29,091 nucleotides of DNA from PBB1 sp043738425. Lineage in GTDB: Bacteria > Pseudomonadota > Gammaproteobacteria > Burkholderiales > Burkholderiaceae_C. Where the stretch lies: the NCBI GenBank assembly GCA_043738425.1, contig JAYUGJ010000001.1, positions 1-29,091 of the forward strand, in the 5' to 3' direction. The position numbers were made by a program, and so were the translations under genes. The notes under the pieces were generated by a model that made no database searches, was not told the DNA's origin, and was given only the letters and a program-made list of their open reading frames with translations. Shown one piece after another: positions 1 to 8,711 of the stretch (position 1 is the stretch's first letter; every line of letters begins with the position of its first letter).

Positions 1-414
1 GCCAAGTCGACCTCCGACGGCGAGAACACCGCCAATTACGCCAACCCTGAATTCGACGCGCTGTACGCGCAGCTCAAAGGCGTCGACGACGGGCCGCAAA
101 AGCAGGCGCTGATCGACCGCATGACCGCGCTGGTGCAGCAAGACGCGCCGTGGTCGTTTGGCTACTTTCCGTATTCATCGGGCGCGTTCCAGTCGTGGGT
201 GCACAACGCCAAGCCCGCGGTGTTGGTGCGTGACATGGTGCGCTACTACCGCATCGATGCGGCCGAGCGCGTCGAGCGCCAAGCGCAGTGGAACCGGCCG
301 GTGTGGTGGCCGATGGGTGTGGGCGCAGCGGCGTTGCTGGCACTGGTGGTGTTGGCAGTGCGCAGCTTCAGGCGGCGCGAGCGGCTGACGGCGCGCGGTG
401 AACTGCAGCCATGA
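1..414 (+). CDS. ABC transporter substrate-binding protein, C-terminal part, membrane-anchored (partial)
   Basis: The reading frame is open from base 1 and stops at 412-414, so only the last 137 residues are visible. The segment around residues 12-60 (ANPEFDALYAQL, then TALVQQDAPWSFGYFP) is typical of the C-terminal lobe of family 5 extracellular solute-binding proteins, which deliver peptides, nickel or similar ligands to ABC transporters. Two permease genes and a dipeptide-type ATPase gene follow directly, which supports this. Unusually, the protein ends in a hydrophobic stretch (MGVGAAALLALVVLAV, coding about 313-360) followed by an arginine-rich tail (RSFRRRERL). This looks like a C-terminal inner-membrane anchor with a positive-inside tail, so the binding protein would be tethered rather than free in the periplasm. 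The N-terminus and any signal peptide lie outside the window, and the ligand cannot be told from this fragment. Confidence 0.85.
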   Translation, partial: AKSTSDGENTANYANPEFDALYAQLKGVDDGPQKQALIDRMTALVQQDAPWSFGYFPYSSGAFQSWVHNAKPAVLVRDMVRYYRIDAAERVERQAQWNRPVWWPMGVGAAALLALVVLAVRSFRRRERLTARGELQP

Positions 415-445
415 GGGGCGGCTTCGACGTGGGCATGACACGCCC

Positions 446-1429
446 GTGCTGAGCGCCATTTTTCGCCGCATCGGCTACGGCGTGCTGATTTTGTTCGGCG
501 TCAACCTGGCCACCTTCTTTCTGTTTTTCACTGTCAACACGCCCGACGACATGGCGCGCCTCAACATTGGCGGCAAGCGCGTTACGGCGGAGCAAATCAC
601 CAAATGGAAAGTCGAGCGCGGCTACGACAAACCGCTGTACATCAACCGCATGCGCAACGGCAGCGAGCAGTTCACCGAGACGATTTTTTATGAACGATCG
701 GTGTCGTTGTTCACCTTGAATTTCGGCCGTGCCGACAGCGAAAGTGCAGGCGACATCGGTCACCAGGTCGCCACCCGCATGGTGGTCAGCATGCAGTTGG
801 CGCTGCCGCTGTTTTTGCTGCAGGTGATCGCCAGCGTCGCATTCGCGCTGCTCTTGGTGATGTTTCGGCAGACCCGCTTCGATGCCTGGGGCGTGGTGCT
901 GTGCGTCTTGATGCTGTCGATCTCGAGCTTGTTCTACATCATCGTCGGCCAGTTTTTGTTTTCGCGGGTGCTGCGTTTGGCACCGATTTCCGGCTACGCG
1001 CCGGGGCTCGATGCGGTCAAGTTTTTGCTGCTGCCGATTGCTTTGTCACTGCTCGCGCGACTCGGCGGCGAAGCCCGCCTGTACCGCGCGATGTTCCTCG
1101 AAGAAATCGGCAAGGACTATGTGCGCACCGCGCGCGCAAAAGGCTTGAGCGAGCCGCGCGTACTTACCGCGCATGTGTTGCGCAATGCGTTGATCCCCAT
1201 CGTTACCAGTGCCGGCGGTTACCTGCCCATCGTGTTTTTGGGCAGCCTGGTGTTCGAGAGTTTTTTCGGTCTTCCCGGGCTCGGTGCCTATGTGATCGAT
1301 GCGATCAGCGCGCAAGACTTTGCGGTGGTGCGCACCATGGTGTTCCTGGGCTCGCTGATCTATGTGGCGAGCTACGTCGTGATCGACCTGGCCTACACCT
1401 GGATCGATCCACGGGTGCGGTTGAGCTAA
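446..1429 (+). CDS. ABC transporter permease, DppB/OppB type
   Basis: This is an inner-membrane permease subunit of a peptide/nickel-type ABC importer, 327 residues from GTG 446. The N-terminus (LSAIFRRIGYGVLILFGVN) is the usual DppB-type cytoplasmic arginine patch followed by the first membrane helix. A periplasmic loop of about 85 residues follows, then five more hydrophobic segments. The EAA loop that docks on the ATPase is visible at 1108-1200, with KDYVRTARAKGL and then HVLRNALIPIV. The frame is also open from GTG 398, which would add 16 residues and overlap the binding-protein gene. I prefer 446 because it matches the family N-terminus, although neither start has a strong ribosome binding site. 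The gene lies 31 bases after the binding-protein stop and 18 before the second permease, so it is surely co-transcribed with both. Confidence 0.9.
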   Translation: MLSAIFRRIGYGVLILFGVNLATFFLFFTVNTPDDMARLNIGGKRVTAEQITKWKVERGYDKPLYINRMRNGSEQFTETIFYERSVSLFTLNFGRADSESAGDIGHQVATRMVVSMQLALPLFLLQVIASVAFALLLVMFRQTRFDAWGVVLCVLMLSISSLFYIIVGQFLFSRVLRLAPISGYAPGLDAVKFLLLPIALSLLARLGGEARLYRAMFLEEIGKDYVRTARAKGLSEPRVLTAHVLRNALIPIVTSAGGYLPIVFLGSLVFESFFGLPGLGAYVIDAISAQDFAVVRTMVFLGSLIYVASYVVIDLAYTWIDPRVRLS

Positions 1430-1447
1430 CTAACGGCGTCTCGGCCC

Positions 1448-2968
1448 ATGGACATGCTGCTGCCCAAATTCGTGCTGCTGTGGACCGATGTGGTGATGTG
1501 GGCGCTGCTGCTGGCTTTGCTGGTCTATGCACAAATGGTGCGGCGCAGCCCCAGCCTGCGCGCCAGTTGGGCGCTGGTGTTTCGCGATGCGGCGGCCGTC
1601 GCGTCGGTCATCGTGCTGGCGCTGTGCCTGGTGGTGACGATGCTCGACTGTGTGCATTTCCGCCGCGCACTGCCGGTGGCTGCGCAGGTGGGTGATACCG
1701 GTGCAGGCATGACTGCGCGCAGCACGGCCAACAACGCGGCCTCCACCTCATCCACCCGATCCTACGAAACCCGTACCCAGTCGCTGCTCGATGCGTTGCT
1801 GGTGCGCCTGATCGAATCGCGCGAGGCCACTTATTCGCGGCCGCTGGCGTACCAAAGCTTCACGCTCGAGTCGCTCACGGTTGCCGGCCAGGTGCGCCGC
1901 CTGCCGCCGCGCTTGCTGCACGGCGGCGCGCACTTGGTTGATCCGCTGCGGCACTGGGCCGGCGACGTTGCGTTGCGCGCCGCCGGCGGCTTGGTGCTCG
2001 GTGGTGCGCTGGCCGCGCTGCTTAGCGCCGGGCTGATTTACGGCATCGCGCGTCGCGCTGCGGTGACTTGGCGCGTGGCGGCGGGCCGCGTGCTGCGCGA
2101 TGCATACGAGGTGCGTTGGCGCGCCGCATTGGTCACGGTGGCGGCGCTGTGTTTGGTGCTGGGGCCAGGTCTATTGCTCGCAGCCGACTACCACCTGCTC
2201 GGCACCGATCGCACCGGCAACGATGTGTTCTACCAGGCACTGAAAAGCATCCGCACTGCATTCGTTATCGGCACCCTGGCGACGCTGGCCACGCTGCCGT
2301 TGGCGGTGGGCCTGGGCCTGGCGGCCGGATTTTTCAAAGGCTGGATCGACGAGGCGATTCAGTACCTGTACACCGTGCTGTCGTCGGTGCCCAATGTGTT
2401 GTTGATTGCCGCCTGCGTGTTGATGGTGCAGGTGTACCTCGATCAAAACCCCGAGTTGTTTGAAACCGGTGCCGAGCGCGCCGACGTGAAACTGTTCTTG
2501 CTGTGCGTGATTCTGGGTCTGACCGGTTGGGCCGGGCTGTGCCGCTTGCTGCGCGCCGAGGCGCTGAAGCTGCGCGAGTTGGAATATGTGCTGGCCGCCA
2601 CCGCATTCGGCGTCGGCCCGTGGCGCATCATCGCGCGCCACTTGTTGCCCAACGTGATGCACCTGGTGTTGATCACCACCGTGCTCGAGTTTTCCGGCCT
2701 CATCCTCTACGAAGCGGTGCTGTCGTACGTGGGCGTCGGCGTCGATCCGTCGATGAACAGCTTTGGCGGAATGATCAATTTGGCTCGCAGCGAAATGAGC
2801 CGCGACCCGCTGGTGTGGTGGTCGTTCGCCGCGGCGTTCGGTTTCATGGTGACGCTGGTGCTGGCAGCGAATTTTTTCGCCGATGGCGTGCGCGACGCGT
2901 TCGATCCGCGGGCCCGGGTGTTCAGTGCGCGACGCACCGCAGTTCGGCCGCCTGTGGGGAGAGGCTAG
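1448..2968 (+). CDS. ABC transporter permease, DppC/OppC type, with long N-terminal extension
   Basis: This is the second inner-membrane permease of the importer. At 506 residues it is far longer than the usual DppC/OppC size of about 300. The C-terminal 290 or so residues carry the family core: the conserved start GTDRTGNDVFYQALKSIRTA (coding about 2203-2262), several membrane helices, and the EAA loop near 2560-2660 (RAEALKLRELEYVLAATAFG, then RHLLPNV) that contacts the ATPase. The N-terminal 240 or so residues hold extra hydrophobic segments (about residues 12-30, 48-70 and 178-202) separated by a soluble part, with no domain I recognise. ATG 1448 is the first in-frame start after the previous stop; a second ATG lies at 1454. 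The stop is one base before the ATPase start at 2970, which indicates translational coupling. Confidence 0.88.
   Translation: MDMLLPKFVLLWTDVVMWALLLALLVYAQMVRRSPSLRASWALVFRDAAAVASVIVLALCLVVTMLDCVHFRRALPVAAQVGDTGAGMTARSTANNAASTSSTRSYETRTQSLLDALLVRLIESREATYSRPLAYQSFTLESLTVAGQVRRLPPRLLHGGAHLVDPLRHWAGDVALRAAGGLVLGGALAALLSAGLIYGIARRAAVTWRVAAGRVLRDAYEVRWRAALVTVAALCLVLGPGLLLAADYHLLGTDRTGNDVFYQALKSIRTAFVIGTLATLATLPLAVGLGLAAGFFKGWIDEAIQYLYTVLSSVPNVLLIAACVLMVQVYLDQNPELFETGAERADVKLFLLCVILGLTGWAGLCRLLRAEALKLRELEYVLAATAFGVGPWRIIARHLLPNVMHLVLITTVLEFSGLILYEAVLSYVGVGVDPSMNSFGGMINLARSEMSRDPLVWWSFAAAFGFMVTLVLAANFFADGVRDAFDPRARVFSARRTAVRPPVGRG
2956..2964 (+). promoter_or_regulatory. Ribosome binding site deciding the start of the fused ATPase gene
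   Basis: A purine-rich GGGGAGAGG sits five bases before GTG 2970, the ideal distance. The in-frame ATG at 2982 would be 17 bases away. The open frame reaches back to 2883, but that would overlap the permease gene by 86 bases, so GTG 2970 is the best start. Confidence 0.6.
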
Positions 2969-2969
2969 G

Positions 2970-4901
2970 GTGGCCACTGGGATGCTGACGGTCACCGATC
3001 TGCAGGTAGAGATTGACGCCGATGCCGGTTTGCTGCGCGCTATCGATGGCCTGTCGATGTGCATCGAGCGCGGCGAAACCTTTGCGCTGGTCGGTGAATC
3101 GGGCTGCGGCAAAAGCGTCACTGCGCTGGCGCTGATGCGCTTGTTGCCCGACAGCGGCCGCATCACCGGCGGCCGGGTCGAGATCGACGGGCTCGACACG
3201 CTGGCGCTGCCCGAATCGGCGATGCGGCGATTGCGCGGCGGCCGCGTCGGCATGATTTTTCAGGAACCCGCGACCAGCCTGAATCCGGTGATGCGCATTG
3301 GCGACCAGATCATCGAGTCGATAGAAACACACACCGACTTGCGCGGTGCGGCGGCCCGTTCTAAGGCCATTGAATGGCTGGGCCGTGTCGGCATACCGGA
3401 GCCTGAACGGCGCATCGATGACTATCCATTTCGCATGAGCGGTGGTCAAAAGCAGCGCGTCATGATTGCGGTGGCACTGGCAGCCGAGCCGGCGTTTTTG
3501 ATTGCGGATGAGCCGACCACCGCGTTGGACGTGGCGATACAAGCGCAAATACTGGCGCTGCTGCAACGCCTGCAACGCGAGCAGGGCATGGGCATGTTGC
3601 TCATCACGCACGACCTCGCGGTGGTGTCGGGCATGGCGCAACAGGTGGCGTTGATGTACGCCGGGCAGATTGTCGAAGTCGCCAGCGCGGCCGATTTTTT
3701 CGGCGATCCGAAGCACCCCTATGCGCGGCTGTTGCTGCAATCGCTGCCCGGCGCGCACAAGCGCGGCACGCCGCTCGCGGCGATTGCGGGCACGGTGCCG
3801 GCGCTGTCGCAGGCGTTCGTGGGTTGTCGGTTCGCCCCGCGCTGTGATCGGGTGTTCGATCGGTGCCTGGCGCAGGCACCTGAGTTGGCGGTGCCAGCCG
3901 AACCACCCAGGCTGGTGCGCTGTTGGTTGCATGCGAGGGGCGGTGGGGGCGGGGAACTAAGAGGCGACGGCGGCGATGGCGGCCCGCGGCCCCTCACCCC
4001 GACCCTCTCCCCCGGGGGGCGAGTGAGTGAATCGTCTCTCGTCCCAGCGTTGCTAGGCACCCCGCGCGGCGGAGCGATTGACCCTGAATCGCTGCTACTC
4101 GACGTTCGGCGCCTCACGGTCAAATTCCCGATCCGCACCGGCTTGCTGCGACGCACTACCGCGCACACCGCTGCGGTCACTGAGGTGTCGTTGCAGATAC
4201 GCAGCGGCGAAACCTTTGCGTTGGTGGGTGAGTCGGGCTGCGGCAAAACCACGCTCGGCAAAGCTATTGTTCAGCTGCTGCGCGGCCAGGCGGTCATCGA
4301 GGGCCAGGCGCTGTTGGCCGGCGACGATTTGTTCACCCTGCAAGGCGAGGCACTGCGGCTGGCGCGGCGCTCGGTGCAGATGATTTTTCAGGACCCGTAT
4401 GCCTCGCTGAACCCGCGCATGCGGGTGGCCGATGTGTTGGAAGAAGGGCTGCTGGCGCTGCGGCCTGAGCTGGATGCGTCGGCGCGCAGTGAAAAGCTCG
4501 CCGGCCTGATCGAGCAGGTGGGTTTGCGGCGCGATGCGCTGCAGCGCTATCCGCATGAGTTTTCCGGCGGTCAGCGGCAGCGCATTGCGATTGCGCGGGC
4601 GCTGGCGGTGGAGCCGCGGTTGATCGTGTGCGATGAGCCCACCTCGGCGCTCGATGTGTCGGTGCAGGCGCAAATCTTGAATCTGCTAAAGCAATTGCAG
4701 CGCGATTTAGGCCTGTCATATCTGTTCATCACGCACCACCTGGGGGTGGTCGAATACATCGCTGACCAGGTGGCCGTCATGCAGCGTGGTCGCATCGAAG
4801 AAGCGGGGCCGGCGGCCATGGTGCTGGCCCATCCGCAGCAGCCGTACACGCAGCGTTTATTGGCCGCGGTGCCACGTTTGGTCGGGATGAACCCTGTTTG
4901 A
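2970..4901 (+). CDS. Fused two-domain ABC transporter ATPase, DppD-DppF type
   Basis: This 643-residue protein carries both nucleotide-binding domains of a peptide/nickel-type importer, which other systems split into DppD and DppF. Domain 1 has Walker A GESGCGKS at about residues 42-49, the signature MSGGQKQR, Walker B with DEPTTALD and the switch histidine in LLITHDLAVV. It is followed by the Oligo_HPY region (GCRFAPRCDRVFDRC), which in some relatives binds an iron-sulfur cluster through its cysteines. Domain 2 has GESGCGKT near residue 420, FSGGQRQR, DEPTSALD and FITHHLGVV. Both domains therefore look catalytically intact. The linker (about residues 322-368) is glycine- and proline-rich and contains a translated repeat, entered separately. 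Starting one base after the second permease, the protein should sit on the cytoplasmic face of the two permeases. Confidence 0.93.
   Translation: MATGMLTVTDLQVEIDADAGLLRAIDGLSMCIERGETFALVGESGCGKSVTALALMRLLPDSGRITGGRVEIDGLDTLALPESAMRRLRGGRVGMIFQEPATSLNPVMRIGDQIIESIETHTDLRGAAARSKAIEWLGRVGIPEPERRIDDYPFRMSGGQKQRVMIAVALAAEPAFLIADEPTTALDVAIQAQILALLQRLQREQGMGMLLITHDLAVVSGMAQQVALMYAGQIVEVASAADFFGDPKHPYARLLLQSLPGAHKRGTPLAAIAGTVPALSQAFVGCRFAPRCDRVFDRCLAQAPELAVPAEPPRLVRCWLHARGGGGGELRGDGGDGGPRPLTPTLSPGGRVSESSLVPALLGTPRGGAIDPESLLLDVRRLTVKFPIRTGLLRRTTAHTAAVTEVSLQIRSGETFALVGESGCGKTTLGKAIVQLLRGQAVIEGQALLAGDDLFTLQGEALRLARRSVQMIFQDPYASLNPRMRVADVLEEGLLALRPELDASARSEKLAGLIEQVGLRRDALQRYPHEFSGGQRQRIAIARALAVEPRLIVCDEPTSALDVSVQAQILNLLKQLQRDLGLSYLFITHHLGVVEYIADQVAVMQRGRIEEAGPAAMVLAHPQQPYTQRLLAAVPRLVGMNPV
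3989..4029 (+). repeat. REP-like palindromic repeat translated in frame within the ATPase linker
   Basis: The DNA here (GCCCCTCACCCCGACCCTCT, then a C-run running into a G-run) encodes PRPLTPTLSPGGRVSES. Near-identical LTPTLSP peptides are a known sign of a dispersed palindromic repeat of GC-rich Proteobacteria that has been read through inside a gene. Here it falls exactly between the two ATPase domains, where an insertion would be tolerated, and it keeps the frame. Family assignment rests on recognising the peptide; the copy number in the genome is not visible. Confidence 0.6.
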
Positions 4902-4969
4902 ATCGGTGGGCACGGTGGAATGCACCGTGAAGTGCACGGCGCGCAGTCAGCAAATCGGTCGAGGACGTC

Positions 4970-7759
4970 ATGAAAAATCACACCAGGTTGAAGCGCCGGC
5001 GCCTCTGGCACACCACCTTGGCTGTGTCGTGTTGGAGCGCATTGGCCGCCAGCCACGCTGAGCAAACGCTGCAACGCGTCGAGATCACCGGGTCATCGAT
5101 TCGGCGCATCGACGGCGAATCGGCGCTGCCGGTGCAAATCATCCGGCGCGATGCCATTGAACGCAGCGGCTACACCTCCACCGTCGACCTGTTAAAGAAC
5201 TTGCCTGCGGTGATGGGCTCGTCGGTCGAGTCAGGCACCGTCGGTTTAGAAAGCTACGGCTTCGCGGGGGTGTCGATCCACAACCTCGGCGAAGAGCGCA
5301 CGCTGGTGCTGTTGAACGGCCGCCGCATGGCGCACTTCGGCGGGCAGGCCCTGACCGGCGCGCAAAACGCGATCGACCTGAACAGCATTCCGATTTCGGC
5401 GATTGAACGCATCGAGGTATTGACCGACGGTGCGTCAGCGCTGTACGGCACCGACGCGATTGCCGGTGTCGTCAACTTCATCACCCGACGCGGTGGCACC
5501 GAGGGCGTGGCCAGCGTCGGCGCTTCACTACCGCGAGGCGGCGCGCGTGAATCGCACATCAGCTTGTCGAAAGGTTTTGGCGACCTGGCGACCGACGACT
5601 ACAGCGTGCTGCTGTCGGCCAGCGCCGACAAGCGCACATCGCTTGCTTCCACCGCGCGCAAGTTCGCCAAGTCGGGCCAAATATTTTTCAACGTAGACGG
5701 ACAGCGTTACCGCTTTTTGGCGGCATCGGGTCGCAGCATTCCAGCCAATGTGTACGACCAAGACTTCAACAGCTTCAACCCGTACCTCGCGGCCCATGGC
5801 CAGTGCCCGGCGCGCCATGTCGAGTCAGGCACCGCGTGTCGTTACGACTTCACTGGCGATTTGGAGATTTACCCCGACCGTGATCGGCAAAACCTGGTGG
5901 TCTCGTTCGACCGCAAGCTGGGTCGCGACACCAAGCTGTTCGGCGATCTGGTTTATGCCCGCAGCCGTTCTCGTGGCACGGTCTCGTACAACGGCACCGA
6001 AGTCGTCATCGCTCCCGATTCGCCGTTTTTCGACCAGGCAATTGCAGCGGGCGGCCACAACAACACCGACCCGGCGCAAGGCGGTTTAGGCGTGTTGGCC
6101 AGCTATCGGTTCGCCGATTTAGGCCGCCGGGTCACCGACGACCGCGCAGAGGCGGTGCATGCGGTGCTCGGCATTGAAGGCACGCTGCGCAACTGGGACT
6201 ACAACCTCGCGTTCACCCATTCGCAAAATATCGTCAAGGGCCGGCTGGCCAATGGCTACGCCTACAACAGCCGCGCGCTGCGCGCGTTGAACACGGTGGT
6301 CAATCCGTTTGCGTTGCCCGGTCAGCAAAGCGCCGACGCGCGGCAGGCGATTGCCGATGCGAAGTACACCGGCTACTGGAATGGTGGCAAATCGACGCTC
6401 GACGGATTGGAGCTGCGCGGCTCCACCGAGCTGGCGGCCTTGCCCGCATTGCCCGGCGGCGTGATGCAACTGGGTGCCGGCGTCAGCGGGTTTCGCGAAA
6501 CCTACGACGCGCGGCCCAGCAAGTTGGCACAAGGCATCGGCGACCAACGTTTTGGCGACGCCGGCACCGAGTCGCCGTCTTCGGGCGGGCGCAATTTGTT
6601 TGGTGCGTTTGCCGAGCTGGTCGCACCGGTGACCAAAACCATCGAGTTGACCGCCGCCTTGCGCCACGACCACTATGCGGACTTCGGCGACACCACCAAT
6701 GCGAAGCTGTCTGGCCGCTGGCAACCGACGCCTGCGTTGTTGATCCGCGGCTCGGTCGGCACCGGCTACCGCGCGCCATCGGTGTTGCAAGTCAAAGCCG
6801 CACGCCAACCGTTCGGCAGCAGCGGCGGCAGCTTCGACTGTGCCAAGCCGGACCGCAACGGCGTGACGCTGAACGATGTGGCCGCGTCGCTCGGGCCCGA
6901 TGTCAGTTGCTTCAACGGCTCGCAGGCCGACGTCATCGCCCAAGGCAACCCGAAACTTTCGCCTGAACGGTCGGACCAGGCATCGATCGGCTTTCGGCTC
7001 GAACCGGTGGCGGCACTGTCGATGGGTGCCGACTTGTGGACCGTGGCACTGCGCAGCGAGATCACCCAGCTCAGCGAGGCAACGATCCTCAGCGACTACA
7101 ACGCCTACCGCAGCAGCTTCACCAGCGCGGTGAATGCCGCAACCGGTCGCCGCCAGTTGGCGCTGTTCCAGCCCAACGTCAACCAAGGCAAAAGCTATTC
7201 CACCGGAATCGACTTCGACGTGGCGGGCCGCGCCAGCCTGTGGCGCGGCATCGGTGCCAATTCGCAGCTCACCGCCACCTACATGCTGCGCGACCAATAC
7301 CAACCGACCCGCGGCGGCGCGTACGGCAGCAGCCTGGGCCGCTTTGGCGACAACGGCGAAGTGACCTTTCGCTGGCAGGCGCGCTGGGTCAACGGGTTCA
7401 CCGTGGGATCGACCCATCACACACTGGCGCTGAACTACAAGTCGGGCTACCGCGACCAGGACGTAGCCGCCAGTGGCCTGGTGGAGGTCAACCGCGTCAA
7501 CGCCGATGGCTCCATCGGCGATGCTGTCGCCTCCTTGAAGCGCAATGTGTCCGACCACCTGACGGCCGATTGGCAAAGCCAGTGGCGCATCAACCCACAG
7601 TTCGATGTGACGCTGGGGCTGCTCAATTTGTTGGACGCCGACCCGCCGCGTTCGACCGCAGTCGGCGGGCGCGCCCAAGGTTTTCAAACCGGTTACGACG
7701 ACCGCTACTACGACCCGCGCGGCCGAACTTTCTACCTGAACCTGAGCTACCGTTTTTGA
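4970..7759 (+). CDS. TonB-dependent outer-membrane receptor
   Basis: This is a 929-residue ligand-gated outer-membrane transporter. A basic N-terminus and hydrophobic stretch form a signal peptide that probably ends at SHA just before EQ (residues 31-32). The TonB-box-like VEITGSS follows at about 37-43. The plug domain covers about 45-175 and includes TVDLLKNLPAV, LNGRRMAHFG, ISAIERIEVL and DGASALYGTDAIAGVVNF, all strong family motifs. The rest is a beta-barrel, with GYRAPSVLQV in the middle and an aromatic end (TFYLNLSYRF) that fits outer-membrane insertion. Two cysteine pairs in predicted loops may form disulfides. The type, lacking siderophore hallmarks, is the large group used for peptides, sugars and other complex ligands. 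GAGGA at 4961-4965 precedes ATG 4970. ABC genes lie upstream and tonB/exbB/exbD downstream, so it probably feeds the ABC importer. The ligand is unknown. Confidence 0.93.
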   Translation: MKNHTRLKRRRLWHTTLAVSCWSALAASHAEQTLQRVEITGSSIRRIDGESALPVQIIRRDAIERSGYTSTVDLLKNLPAVMGSSVESGTVGLESYGFAGVSIHNLGEERTLVLLNGRRMAHFGGQALTGAQNAIDLNSIPISAIERIEVLTDGASALYGTDAIAGVVNFITRRGGTEGVASVGASLPRGGARESHISLSKGFGDLATDDYSVLLSASADKRTSLASTARKFAKSGQIFFNVDGQRYRFLAASGRSIPANVYDQDFNSFNPYLAAHGQCPARHVESGTACRYDFTGDLEIYPDRDRQNLVVSFDRKLGRDTKLFGDLVYARSRSRGTVSYNGTEVVIAPDSPFFDQAIAAGGHNNTDPAQGGLGVLASYRFADLGRRVTDDRAEAVHAVLGIEGTLRNWDYNLAFTHSQNIVKGRLANGYAYNSRALRALNTVVNPFALPGQQSADARQAIADAKYTGYWNGGKSTLDGLELRGSTELAALPALPGGVMQLGAGVSGFRETYDARPSKLAQGIGDQRFGDAGTESPSSGGRNLFGAFAELVAPVTKTIELTAALRHDHYADFGDTTNAKLSGRWQPTPALLIRGSVGTGYRAPSVLQVKAARQPFGSSGGSFDCAKPDRNGVTLNDVAASLGPDVSCFNGSQADVIAQGNPKLSPERSDQASIGFRLEPVAALSMGADLWTVALRSEITQLSEATILSDYNAYRSSFTSAVNAATGRRQLALFQPNVNQGKSYSTGIDFDVAGRASLWRGIGANSQLTATYMLRDQYQPTRGGAYGSSLGRFGDNGEVTFRWQARWVNGFTVGSTHHTLALNYKSGYRDQDVAASGLVEVNRVNADGSIGDAVASLKRNVSDHLTADWQSQWRINPQFDVTLGLLNLLDADPPRSTAVGGRAQGFQTGYDDRYYDPRGRTFYLNLSYRF

Positions 7760-7875
7760 GCCGCTGCTAACGCCCGGCGCGCAGTCCATCGGCAGAGAAA
7801 AGCCGCTGCCGGTGGGCATCTCGTGGCCTGATACTTCCGGGTTAGTTGACAGCGGCGCACGGAGGCAGGCGGCAT

Positions 7876-8586
7876 ATGGATTTTTCGAAACGGCACGACA
7901 GCGCGCGCCGTCATTTGGTGGGCGTCACCGCCGTCGTCTTGCTGCATGTGTTGATCGTCTACGCGCTCGTCAACGGGTTGGGCAAAAAGATGGTCGAGCT
8001 GGTGCGCACACCGGTCGAAACGCAGCTGATCGCCGAGGCCCCGGCACCCGTGCCGCCCGCACCCGTGCCCGCGCCGCCCGAACCCGCGCCGCCTGAACCC
8101 ACACCGCCGCCGCCCGAACCGCAGAGTGTCGTGGTGCCCAAAATGATCGTGCCACGGGCCCGTCCGGTGGCCCCGGTTGCCGCACCAGATGTGGCACCCG
8201 TTGCCGATACGCCGACGATTTCCATCGGTCCCGGCCCGACCGCCGCGCCGCCTGCCGCAGCGGCCGAACCGGTGGCGGCTGCGCCCAGCCCGGCCACCAA
8301 ACCCACCAACCTGCCGATTGGTGCGGGCATTGCATGCAGTCGCACACCACCGCCCGAAGCACCCAGCGTGTCGAACGAAGTGCGCGGCAGTATTTTTGTC
8401 CGGGGCCTGGTTAAAAACGGACGCGTGGTGCAAGTGGACATCGAACGCACGACGATGAAAAGCAGCGTCGACCGGCGTACCTTGAAAGCGTTTTTCATTG
8501 CGATTGAAACCGCGATGAAAGACGGCTACGTGTGCAGCGGCGACGATGTGCAAATTCGCCAGGAGTTTTATTTCGACATACGGTGA
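7876..8586 (+). CDS. tonB: TonB-family energy transducer
   Basis: This 236-residue protein has the three-part TonB layout. An N-terminal membrane helix at about residues 14-35 includes the histidine (H24, in VLLHVLIVYAL) expected in TonB helices that pair with ExbB/ExbD. A periplasmic spacer of Pro-Ala/Pro-Glu repeats covers about 55-85 and continues as a Pro/Ala-rich stretch to about 145. The C-terminal domain (GSIFVRGLVKNGRVVQVDIE onward) resembles the TonB_C fold that grips the receptor's TonB box. ATG 7876 is chosen because GGAGG at 7861-7865 lies ten bases upstream; the frame is open from TTG 7846. The C-terminal domain is divergent and has two cysteines (in ACSRTP and YVCSGD) that could form a disulfide. 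It is probably dedicated to the upstream receptor, although it could serve others. Confidence 0.85.
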   Translation: MDFSKRHDSARRHLVGVTAVVLLHVLIVYALVNGLGKKMVELVRTPVETQLIAEAPAPVPPAPVPAPPEPAPPEPTPPPPEPQSVVVPKMIVPRARPVAPVAAPDVAPVADTPTISIGPGPTAAPPAAAAEPVAAAPSPATKPTNLPIGAGIACSRTPPPEAPSVSNEVRGSIFVRGLVKNGRVVQVDIERTTMKSSVDRRTLKAFFIAIETAMKDGYVCSGDDVQIRQEFYFDIR

Positions 8587-8711
8587 TCGGGCCGCGCGGC
8601 TCGCCACGATTGCCCCGTTGCTTGGTCAAAATTTCGCCGTTGGCATCGCCCAACTGATGTTTGCTTACCTCACTGGATAGCCTGCCCGCCGCGCAGGTTG
8701 GAGACCCCGAC

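Noticed and set aside
4902..4969. Fur box upstream of the receptor
   Set aside because: The 68-base gap is GC-rich and shows no sequence like the AT-rich Fur consensus.
6119..7819. 566-codon open frame antisense to the TonB-dependent receptor
   Set aside because: It is a GC-rich shadow of the receptor gene; its translation is low in order, rich in Arg, Gln, Val and Ala, and matches no family.
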